Below are positions 1-5,713 of a stretch of 5,713 nucleotides of DNA, one piece after another. The first letter of the stretch is position 1, and each line of letters begins with the position of its first letter. This stretch comes from Candidatus Schekmanbacteria bacterium (GTDB taxonomy: Bacteria; Schekmanbacteria; GWA2-38-11; J061), in NCBI GenBank assembly GCA_003695725.1, contig RFHX01000009.1, positions 1 through 5,713 of the forward strand. Direction: 5' to 3'. Made by a program: the position numbers and the translations under genes. Below the pieces are notes generated by a model, which did no database searches, was not told the DNA's origin, and saw nothing but the letters and a program-made list of their open reading frames with translations.

Positions 1-1130
1 CTTCAGGAATGTCAAGAATGGCAGAAGAAGAGGTGAGGATGCTTGAAGAGGAAGGATATGAAGTTACTGTATTTACACCAAAGGATGATAATTTAATAAC
101 TGATATTGATATTGCAGGAAAAGTTATCAGACTAAAACCATTTTTGAGATACGGCAACGGTTCTTTCATTCCGCAATTCATAAACAAACTTTCTTCATTC
201 GATGTAATTCATATTCATTATCCTTTCATAGGCGCGGCGGAGATACTACTTCTGTGGAAAAAAATATTTGGAAGAAGAAAAGAGCTTTTTGTGACTTATC
301 AGTTGGATTTACAGGGTAATGGCATCCTTAGAGGTTTTTTTAACCTTTATAACTCCCTTATTACTCCCTATGTAATAAAGTCGTCGTCAACTATTATGTT
401 TACATCGATGGATTATGCTTACTCATCAATTTTTTCAAATTTATTTAAGAAGATGGCTGAGGAAGGAAAGCTAAGAGTTGTTGAGATTCCGGGACCTGTA
501 GATATTGAAAGGTTTAGGACAAAAGAAAAAAGGAAGGATTTATTGAAAAAGTACAATATCGAAGAGGATGAAAAAGTAGCACTTTTTGTTGGTTCGCTTG
601 ACAGTGCTCATTATTTCAAGGGGATTCCCGTTTTACTTTCAGCATTTGAGATATACTGCCGCAAATTCGGTGATAAGAAAGCACGAATCCTCATAGGCGG
701 AGACGGTAATATGAAAGATGCCTATATTAGACAAGCAAAGGCATCAGAGATTATCAGAGACAAGGTGATTTTTGCAGGAAAGGTGCCGGAGGAAGAACTC
801 CCTGATTTTTACAATTTAGGAAGCTTTGTCGTTCTACCTTCAACTGATTCATCTGAAGCTTTTGGCATAGTCATTGTTGAAGGATATGCATCTGGAATTC
901 CTGCCTTAGCATCAAACTTGCCCGGAGTAAGGTCAGTAATCGTAGACGGTGAAACAGGCACACTATGTAAAGCAGGAGATGTTGAAGACCTTTCTTCGAA
1001 ACTCGCCTTTATGTTTAATGAAGCCCCTCTTATTGAATGGGGCAAAAAATCCAGACAAATAGCAGAAAGAAAATACAGCAGGAAAGTAGTGAAAAAGAAG
1101 TTTGTTTCTCTTTTTGAGAAGCTTCAATAG
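1..1130 (+). CDS. Glycosyltransferase family 4 (GT-B fold), 5'-truncated by the window edge
   Basis: Retaining GT-B glycosyltransferase, expected to move a sugar from a nucleotide-sugar to a lipid-linked or surface glycan in the cytoplasm. The frame is open to the left edge. Ser-Gly precede the ATG at 9, and SGMSRMAEEEVRMLEEEGYEV matches the glycine-rich loop and first helix that normally follow strand 1, so ATG 9 is internal and roughly 10 to 20 residues are probably missing. Numbering from ATG 9: N-domain HIHYPF at 68-73; the acceptor-side T-Y-Q-L-D at 96-100, where relatives usually have His instead of Gln98; C-domain start FVGSLDSAHYFKG (about 193-205) with Lys204; GGDG loop; the family EX7E motif as Glu283 and Glu291 in SSEAFGIVIVEG. 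The usual Arg of G-R-L is Ser196, as I recall for the 'AHYFKG' subgroup. It ends at TAG 1128-1130, 15 bases before the flippase. Family assignment is secure; sugar and acceptor cannot be told. Confidence 0.93.
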   Translation, partial: SGMSRMAEEEVRMLEEEGYEVTVFTPKDDNLITDIDIAGKVIRLKPFLRYGNGSFIPQFINKLSSFDVIHIHYPFIGAAEILLLWKKIFGRRKELFVTYQLDLQGNGILRGFFNLYNSLITPYVIKSSSTIMFTSMDYAYSSIFSNLFKKMAEEGKLRVVEIPGPVDIERFRTKEKRKDLLKKYNIEEDEKVALFVGSLDSAHYFKGIPVLLSAFEIYCRKFGDKKARILIGGDGNMKDAYIRQAKASEIIRDKVIFAGKVPEEELPDFYNLGSFVVLPSTDSSEAFGIVIVEGYASGIPALASNLPGVRSVIVDGETGTLCKAGDVEDLSSKLAFMFNEAPLIEWGKKSRQIAERKYSRKVVKKKFVSLFEKLQ

Positions 1131-1135
1131 GAGGT
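1129..1135 (+). promoter_or_regulatory. Shine-Dalgarno site (AGGAGGT) overlapping the upstream stop codon
   Basis: AGGAGGT shares its first two bases with the TAG stop of the GT4 gene and lies 10 bases before TTG 1146. It supports the TTG start of the flippase. The overlap means ribosomes terminating on the GT4 gene sit on the site, suggesting coupled translation (inference). Confidence 0.8.
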
Positions 1136-1145
1136 AATTCCTGAA

Positions 1146-2675
1146 TTGAATGAATTAGAATTTACAGACACCAAAGCGCAGATGGGAAGAAATGCCCAGT
1201 ATACTGCTATGGGCGTTTTGCTATCTTCTCTTTTCGGGTTTTTGCTTTATATTTCAATAGGCCGCATATTTGGGGCAGGGAAAATGAGTGATGCCTTTTT
1301 TGCCGCCAATATATTGTGGATTCTATTTTTAACCTTTGCTTCCACTTTTAGATATACTCTATCGGTACTCCTTGCACCCTATGACGAGGCAGAAGATTTC
1401 AGGAAAAAAGAAGCATCTATCCTATTATCCGTCATTGTTTTTATTATTCCCCTATGCCTTCTTATTTACATCTTTTCCCCTTATGTTTCGTCTCTTCTTG
1501 GTATAGGTTTTGATGAAGAAAAGGTCGAAATTACACTGAATCTCGTTAAGATCCTCATACCCGGATTTTTTTTCGTTTCAGTTGGATTTGTTTTCTCCTC
1601 ATCATTGGGAGCAAGAGGAATATTTTCGATTCCTGCAATAGCCCTTGCTTCGTTGAATTGCTTTGCCTTTCTTGTTTTTCTTCTTTTCAGAAGCAAATTA
1701 GGGATTTATTCTGTGGCTTTTGGTTTAACCATAGGCTCCTTATCTTTTTTTATTATCCTTTTACTTGGCATATTGAGAAAAAATCTTTTCCCTATCTTTG
1801 AAAGAAGCTCTTCCCCTTTTTTCTTTAATACAATTTTAGGCATCTTTGCCGGTGCTGGCATTTATGTCTTCAACCAAATAAATTATTGGATTATCCAAAG
1901 TTTCTCATCTCTTTTTAGTGAAGGAATACCAACAATCTTTGCTTATTCGTCTACTATAATCGCATTTCTCGTGTATATAGTTGCTTTTCCCATATCAGTG
2001 GTTTCGGCGCCATCGATGAAAAGACAGCAGCAGGATATCGAAAAGTACTTTACCGGCGCTCTTCGGTATAATTCCCTTTTTTCAATACCAATCTCAATAG
2101 TCCTTTTTCTTTTTGCTGACTCTTTGGCTGGCATTCTGTTTGAAAACTCTTTTTCTCCACAGCAGATTACTACCTTTTCTTCGATGTTGAAAATTTATAC
2201 TCCTGTAATAATTGTTGGTGGCACTGCATTGCAGTTTTTTTCACTCTTCTTCTCAATGGATATGAAAGGGCATCTTTTCAGTGCAGGCGCTTTAAGTATT
2301 CCAATAAATATTTTATTTCTTTCATCACTGTCGCCCTTTTTAAGTTTCTATTCGCTTATGGTTTCACAATTGTGTTTTACGATCTTCATAGTTATCTACC
2401 TTGCTTTTTGGCTTCCTTCAAAGAGGATTAAGCTTTCTAATGTCTTATCTGCAATTGTTCAAGGTGATGTCATATTATGCGCTTTTCTCTCAGCTGTAGT
2501 GATTATAGTTTTGAGAATTTTGTTTCGCGATTATAAAGACTATGGCTTTTTGTTTGAAATATTGAAAATATCTTTTGGCGGTGTAATATATTTTTTGAGT
2601 TTTTTTGTATTTATGAAGCTTGTAAGACCTTCAAAATATGAAGAATTGCGGGAATTAATGACGAGAAGACGATAA
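1146..2675 (+). CDS. MurJ/MviN-like polytopic lipid flippase (MOP superfamily), probably for a glycan intermediate
   Basis: A 509-residue, very hydrophobic inner-membrane protein with about 14 likely transmembrane segments, the length and topology of the MurJ/MviN branch of the MOP flippases, which move undecaprenyl-linked sugars across the cytoplasmic membrane. The N-terminal segment GRIFGAGKMSDAFFAAN (residues 39-55) aligns without gaps to ARIFGAGMATDAFFVAF of E. coli MurJ, keeping the Asp equivalent to D39 (Asp49 here). The cavity arginines of MurJ are not kept: R18, R24 and R52 line up with Ser28, Leu34 and Leu62, and R270 with about Thr270. I therefore infer a paralogue serving the neighbouring glycosyltransferases rather than the peptidoglycan lipid II flippase. 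The start is TTG: the Shine-Dalgarno at 1129-1135 fits it, while the next in-frame ATG (1182) would delete 12 residues and has no good site. The C-terminus is basic (MTRRR), as expected for a cytoplasmic tail. The next gene begins 11 bases after the stop. Confidence 0.88.
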   Translation: MNELEFTDTKAQMGRNAQYTAMGVLLSSLFGFLLYISIGRIFGAGKMSDAFFAANILWILFLTFASTFRYTLSVLLAPYDEAEDFRKKEASILLSVIVFIIPLCLLIYIFSPYVSSLLGIGFDEEKVEITLNLVKILIPGFFFVSVGFVFSSSLGARGIFSIPAIALASLNCFAFLVFLLFRSKLGIYSVAFGLTIGSLSFFIILLLGILRKNLFPIFERSSSPFFFNTILGIFAGAGIYVFNQINYWIIQSFSSLFSEGIPTIFAYSSTIIAFLVYIVAFPISVVSAPSMKRQQQDIEKYFTGALRYNSLFSIPISIVLFLFADSLAGILFENSFSPQQITTFSSMLKIYTPVIIVGGTALQFFSLFFSMDMKGHLFSAGALSIPINILFLSSLSPFLSFYSLMVSQLCFTIFIVIYLAFWLPSKRIKLSNVLSAIVQGDVILCAFLSAVVIIVLRILFRDYKDYGFLFEILKISFGGVIYFLSFFVFMKLVRPSKYEELRELMTRRR

Positions 2676-2676
2676 A

Positions 2677-2680
2677 TAGG
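2677..2680 (+). promoter_or_regulatory. Weak Shine-Dalgarno (TAGG) for the GT2 gene
   Basis: The 11-base gap after the flippase stop holds only TAGG followed by six T before ATG 2687. This is a poor site compared with those of the genes on either side. I see no better in-frame upstream start, and ATG 2687 places the GT2 IPAYNE motif at the normal distance from the N-terminus. Expression probably depends on readthrough or coupling from the flippase. Confidence 0.45.
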
Positions 2681-2686
2681 TTTTTT

Positions 2687-3412
2687 ATGGAGAATGAAAA
2701 AAATAAAAACTCCGTTGCTATAATTATTCCTGCCTATAATGAAGCTGTATCACTTCCTGATGTAATAAGCGATATTAGAAAAAATTGTTCAGAAGCCAGT
2801 ATTGTTGTTGTTGACGACGGCTCAACAGACAATACAAGCGGAGTTGCGAGGGATTTAGGCGCCATAGTGCTTCGTCTGCCTGTCAATATAGGTTATGGTG
2901 CTGCACTTCAGACGGGATTTAAATATGCCCTTAAAAAGGGTTTTGATTATGTGGTGATAATGGATGGTGATGGACAGCATCTTGCTAGTGAAATAGATAA
3001 GGTTTTGGGACCGGTGAGAAGGGGGGAATACGACCTTGTTATAGGTTCGCGCTATATTGAAAAAGATTCCTATGAAGGCTCTTTCTTGAGAAAGTTTGGT
3101 TCGATGCTCTTTGCAAAGATTGCATCTTTTTTCCTTGGTTTTAAGATTACTGACCCTACCTCAGGATTTCAGGCAATGAACAGAAAAATATTGAAGTATT
3201 TTGTAACTCCTGTTTATCCCCCTGATTATCCTGATGCCGATGTTCTCATTGCTTCAAAGAGAAGCGGATTTAAAATAAGAGAGGTGGCTGTTAAGATGCT
3301 TTCCAATTCCTTTGGAGAATCGATGCATTCCGGATTAAAACCTCTTTATTATATATTCAAGATGTGCTTTTCTATATTTCTTACCTTTTTGCGTAAACGG
3401 TCTATGGAATAA
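2687..3412 (+). CDS. Glycosyltransferase family 2, polyprenyl-phosphate-sugar synthase (DPM1)-like
   Basis: Inverting GT-A enzyme of 241 residues. Motifs in order: strand-1 IPAYNE (14-19); nucleotide-binding VVDDGSTD (41-48); NIGYGAALQTG (about 68-78), typical of the dolichyl/polyprenyl-phosphate mannose or glucose synthase subgroup; the metal-binding DGDGQH (93-98) with the DxD aspartates Asp93 and Asp95; GSRY (120-123); and DPTSGFQAMNR (156-166), the segment that in this subgroup contributes to the lipid-phosphate acceptor side. It likely transfers a sugar from GDP- or UDP-sugar to polyprenyl phosphate on the inner leaflet. It lacks the two C-terminal membrane spans of GtrB-type enzymes; only a hydrophobic, basic tail (LYYIFKMCFSIFLTFLRKR) is present. 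The small DUF2304 membrane protein 15 bases downstream is a known frequent neighbour of this GT2 type and could supply the membrane anchor (inference). The sugar cannot be read from the sequence. Confidence 0.93.
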   Translation: MENEKNKNSVAIIIPAYNEAVSLPDVISDIRKNCSEASIVVVDDGSTDNTSGVARDLGAIVLRLPVNIGYGAALQTGFKYALKKGFDYVVIMDGDGQHLASEIDKVLGPVRRGEYDLVIGSRYIEKDSYEGSFLRKFGSMLFAKIASFFLGFKITDPTSGFQAMNRKILKYFVTPVYPPDYPDADVLIASKRSGFKIREVAVKMLSNSFGESMHSGLKPLYYIFKMCFSIFLTFLRKRSME

Positions 3413-3415
3413 AAA

Positions 3416-3421
3416 AGGAGG
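3416..3421 (+). promoter_or_regulatory. Shine-Dalgarno site (AGGAGG) for the DUF2304 gene
   Basis: A perfect AGGAGG six bases before ATG 3428, directly after the GT2 stop codon and an A-rich stretch. It is the best-placed site in the window and settles the start of the small downstream gene. Confidence 0.85.
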
Positions 3422-3427
3422 AAGAAG

Positions 3428-3784
3428 ATGCCCATAGTTCAAAAAATATTTGCCCTTTCAGTGAGTATTATACTTTTAATTATTATTATTGAGCTTGTAA
3501 GGCGCAGAAAGCTTCGAGAAGAATATTCAGTGCTATGGATAATTACAGGTATAACAATTATAATTCTCTCAATCTGGTATAAACTGCTTCTTTTTATTAC
3601 CAAATTGATTGGTGCCGTAGTTCCCACTTCTACACTTTTCCTATTTAGTCTCCTTTTTCTGATTCTTATCAGTCTTCATTTTTCTGTAAAGATCTCGATG
3701 CTTACTGACAAGCTTAAAGAAGTTTCTCAAGAGATTGCGCTTCTTCGAGCAAGAATGGAAGAAAAGTGGGAACTTTCGGAATGA
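3428..3784 (+). CDS. DUF2304 family small membrane protein
   Basis: A 118-residue protein of the DUF2304 type. It has an N-terminal membrane span (about 5-22), a basic turn ending in RRRKLREEYSVLWI (about 25-38), which is the family hallmark, a second span (about 37-53), a third around 68-87 that begins after VVPTSTLFLF, and a C-terminal charged helix (about 88-115; heptad-like LTDKLKEVSQEIALLRARMEE) that could form a coiled coil in the cytoplasm. No catalytic motif is visible. Established knowledge is limited to its frequent position next to DPM1-like GT2 genes, as seen here. A role as membrane anchor or stabilising subunit for the GT2 enzyme, comparable to DPM2/DPM3 in eukaryotes, is inference. 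Its TGA stop overlaps the ATG of the next gene by four bases. Confidence 0.88.
   Translation: MPIVQKIFALSVSIILLIIIIELVRRRKLREEYSVLWIITGITIIILSIWYKLLLFITKLIGAVVPTSTLFLFSLLFLILISLHFSVKISMLTDKLKEVSQEIALLRARMEEKWELSE
3781..3784 (+). promoter_or_regulatory. ATGA stop/start overlap, translational coupling point
   Basis: The ATG of the GT-C/TPR gene and the TGA of the DUF2304 gene share four bases. Only a weak GGGA (3768-3771) lies upstream, so initiation probably depends on ribosomes terminating at the DUF2304 stop. An alternative in-frame GTG at 3766 would add five residues (VGTFG) and cannot be excluded. Confidence 0.7.
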
Positions 3785-5713
3785 GAAGTTTTTATCAAAA
3801 TGCTGAAAAAGATATTTCCCTTTTTTCGTCACTCATAATTCTTTTTTTGCTTATTGCCATAATTTACGGATTTACATTTTCTTTTCCCTTCCATTATGAT
3901 GACTGGAAGGAAATAGTAAATAATGAAAGCATTAGATACAGCGGGACGATTAAGGATGTCCTTCTCTCAGAAGCATCGAGGCCCCTGACTATTCTCTCTT
4001 TTGCAGCTAACTACCATTTGTCTGGATTGTCTCCATCATATTATAGAGGAGTCAATATTTTACTGCATTTTTTGAATTCTTTTTTTCTTTTCTTAATACT
4101 GAAATTTTTATCCAAAAAAGAGAGGGCATCGATTCCCGATTTCTATATTTTGATTTCTGCTTCTATTTTCCTTATTCATCCTCTTCAGACTGAATCAGTT
4201 ACATATATTTCAAGCCGCTCTGAACTTTTTGTATTCTTTTTTTGTTCTGCATCTTCTCTCCTTTTTCTAAAATCCTTACATTCCGAAAAAAGACTTATTC
4301 TTGGCATTAGCGCCTTGATTCTTTTTATCCTTGCTTTACTGTCAAAGGAAAGGGCAGTGATTTATCCCTTTATTGTTTTTTCTTTACTACTGATTTTTAA
4401 AAAGGATGAAAAAAAGCGTATATTTAAAAATTTTTATATTGTCGGCTGCTTCACTGCGGATGTTTTATATGTTATTTATCGATTTTACTTCGCCGCAAAG
4501 TATGAAGTTAGATATCTGCCGCGCACCTATTTTCAACAAGCATTGGGCGCCTTGGAGGCATTTAGGATTTATTCAAGGCTTTTGATATTTCCTATAAATC
4601 AAAATATAGACCATACCGTAATTATTCCATCAGGAATCAGGATTGGATTTGACGCAATCATTGTAATTGCCTTCTTTTCTTTTGCTTGTCTTTTATGGAA
4701 AAAAAGAAATGATTATAAATTTCTTTTGTGTGGAATTATTCTTTTCCTTTTCCCTCTGATTCCAAATCTGTTGATTCCTATTGAGGACTTAGTTGCTGAA
4801 AGATGGATGTATATGTCTGTTGCAGGTTTATCGTTCATATTTTTTTACCTCTTTTCAAAAATGCTTGATTCTTCCAGCAGGAGGAAGAAAGCTCTATTGA
4901 TTATGCCCTGTATTCTTCTTATTCTCCTTGCCTGTGAAAGAAACAGTATTTGGTCTGATGAGGTTTCTCTTTGGAAGGATGCAGCAGTAAAGTCACCATT
5001 TAAAGCAAAACCTTTAAACAATATGGCTTATGTTCACATTCAGAGGAAAGAATATAAAAAGGCTGAAGAAGAACTTTTGGAAGCATTGAAACTTGATTCA
5101 CACTATGGCCAGGCATATTTCAATTTAGGTACCCTTTTCTCAGAAACGGAAAGATATGATAAGGCAATTGAGTTTTTCAAAAGGGCTTATGAAATCAATA
5201 AAGATTTTAAAGGTGCCCCTGTCAACATAGGAGTTATATACGCAAGAGCAATGGGAAATTATGCGGAAGCTGAAAAGTGGTTTCGTTATGCTTTAAATTT
5301 AGATAAGGACTTTGTCCCAGCGCTTGTAAATATTGCTGAACTTTTTTATGTTACAAAACGGTATAAGGATGCATCTGCTGTTTACGCCAAACTGATAGAA
5401 TTGGGCGCAGGCAACAGGAGAATCTTTTTGAAATTTGCCGATTCATTGAGAAAAGCAGGTTTTTTGGATAAAGCGCTGAAATCTTATATGCAGTATAATA
5501 AACTCTACGGAAAAGATGCTAATTTGCTCTTGGGAATGGGAAAGACATATTTTTTGAAAGGAAATCTTGAAGAAGCACTTGCATATTTCAATGATGCTCT
5601 TGAATTAGACAAAAATTCTGCAGAAGCATATGGAAATATTGCACTTATCTATTTGAAAAAAGGGAAAAGTGAAAAAGCACTGCATTATTTGGATAAATTG
5701 ATTGAGATTAAGC
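3781..5713 (+). CDS. TMTC-like GT-C membrane glycosyltransferase with C-terminal TPR array, open at the right edge
   Basis: 644 codons are visible with no stop. Residues 1-400 form a multispanning region with roughly ten or eleven hydrophobic segments. After the first span comes HYDDW (38-42), the acidic pair expected in the first external loop of GT-C enzymes. Further hallmarks of TMTC-like proteins follow: RPLT (67-70), VNILLH (91-96), HPLQTESVTYISSRSEL (133-149), SKERAVIYP (188-196), LLIFPINQNIDH (267-278, the DUF1736-like part), and AERWMYMSVAG (339-349). The segment W391-SDEVSLW-K399 leads into the repeats. Residues 411-644 hold about seven TPR units of 33 to 35 residues (starting near 411, 445, 479, 514, 548, 581, 616), the last cut by the edge. 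In eukaryotes TMTC proteins O-mannosylate proteins using dolichyl-phosphate-mannose. By analogy this one may transfer a sugar from a polyprenyl-phosphate donor outside the membrane, with the TPRs binding the acceptor or a partner (inference). Bacterial members are uncharacterised as far as I know. Confidence 0.9.
   Translation, partial: MRSFYQNAEKDISLFSSLIILFLLIAIIYGFTFSFPFHYDDWKEIVNNESIRYSGTIKDVLLSEASRPLTILSFAANYHLSGLSPSYYRGVNILLHFLNSFFLFLILKFLSKKERASIPDFYILISASIFLIHPLQTESVTYISSRSELFVFFFCSASSLLFLKSLHSEKRLILGISALILFILALLSKERAVIYPFIVFSLLLIFKKDEKKRIFKNFYIVGCFTADVLYVIYRFYFAAKYEVRYLPRTYFQQALGALEAFRIYSRLLIFPINQNIDHTVIIPSGIRIGFDAIIVIAFFSFACLLWKKRNDYKFLLCGIILFLFPLIPNLLIPIEDLVAERWMYMSVAGLSFIFFYLFSKMLDSSSRRKKALLIMPCILLILLACERNSIWSDEVSLWKDAAVKSPFKAKPLNNMAYVHIQRKEYKKAEEELLEALKLDSHYGQAYFNLGTLFSETERYDKAIEFFKRAYEINKDFKGAPVNIGVIYARAMGNYAEAEKWFRYALNLDKDFVPALVNIAELFYVTKRYKDASAVYAKLIELGAGNRRIFLKFADSLRKAGFLDKALKSYMQYNKLYGKDANLLLGMGKTYFLKGNLEEALAYFNDALELDKNSAEAYGNIALIYLKKGKSEKALHYLDKLIEIK

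Noticed and set aside
809-1045. Antisense open frame of about 78 codons opposite the GT4 gene
   Set aside because: It lies wholly inside the strongly supported GT4 C-domain, has no recognisable motif, and looks like a chance opposite-strand frame.
1566-1573. Run of eight T inside the flippase gene as a slippery site or terminator
   Set aside because: It encodes Phe codons in a membrane span (PGFFFVSVG), the frame continues normally through it, and no GC-rich hairpin precedes it.
1481-2134. Two antisense open frames (1481-1696 and 1943-2134) opposite the flippase
   Set aside because: Their translations are low-complexity, Lys/Arg/Thr/Glu-rich complements of hydrophobic codons on the plus strand, as expected of shadows of a membrane protein gene.
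1146-2675. Calling the flippase murJ
   Set aside because: Overall family resemblance is clear, but the essential cavity arginines are absent and the neighbours are glycan genes, so a lipid II flippase symbol would overstate the evidence.
3439-3832. Antisense open frames opposite the DUF2304 gene and across its junction with the next gene
   Set aside because: They are complementary to well-supported coding sequence and have no motif or ribosome site.
5011-5713. TPR region as a DNA tandem repeat
   Set aside because: The periodicity of about 34 residues exists only at protein level; the nucleotide copies are too diverged to count as a DNA repeat or a recent duplication.

Overview
The window is a single plus-strand run of five tightly packed genes, all pointing the same way and all concerned with building or exporting sugar-containing molecules at the cytoplasmic membrane. 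Base composition is AT-rich (roughly two thirds A+T by eye). Gaps between genes are 11 to 15 bases, and the last junction is a 4-base ATGA overlap. Two genes have strong AGGAGG-type Shine-Dalgarno sites and one starts with TTG. The sequence therefore reads as one polycistronic stretch from a bacterium. The combination of a MurJ-like flippase, a GT2 plus DUF2304 pair and a TMTC-like GT-C protein with TPRs would suit one of the many uncultured, AT-rich, Gram-negative-type lineages, but I cannot name a taxon from the sequence.

Layout: (1) the C-terminal part of a GT4 glycosyltransferase, which enters from the left edge (1-1130); (2) a MurJ/MviN-like polytopic flippase (1146-2675); (3) a GT2 polyprenyl-phosphate-sugar-synthase-like glycosyltransferase (2687-3412); (4) a small DUF2304 membrane protein (3428-3784); (5) a large multispanning GT-C-type protein with a C-terminal TPR array, resembling eukaryotic TMTC O-mannosyltransferases, which starts at 3781 and is still open at the right edge (5713). 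No stretch of 300 bases lacks a gene. I see no promoter, terminator, RNA gene, mobile element, CRISPR array or DNA repeat, so the operon's start and end both lie outside the window.

Working model (inference): the GT4 enzyme extends a lipid-linked or cell-surface glycan in the cytoplasm and the flippase moves a lipid-linked product across the membrane. The GT2 enzyme, with the DUF2304 protein as membrane partner, makes a polyprenyl-phosphate sugar. The GT-C/TPR protein uses such a lipid-linked sugar as donor on the outer face of the membrane. Genes 3 to 5 together look like a bacterial parallel of the eukaryotic dolichyl-phosphate-mannose synthase plus TMTC pair, which is the most interesting idea in the window. 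The second is that the flippase lacks the cavity arginines essential in E. coli MurJ, so it is probably not the lipid II flippase.
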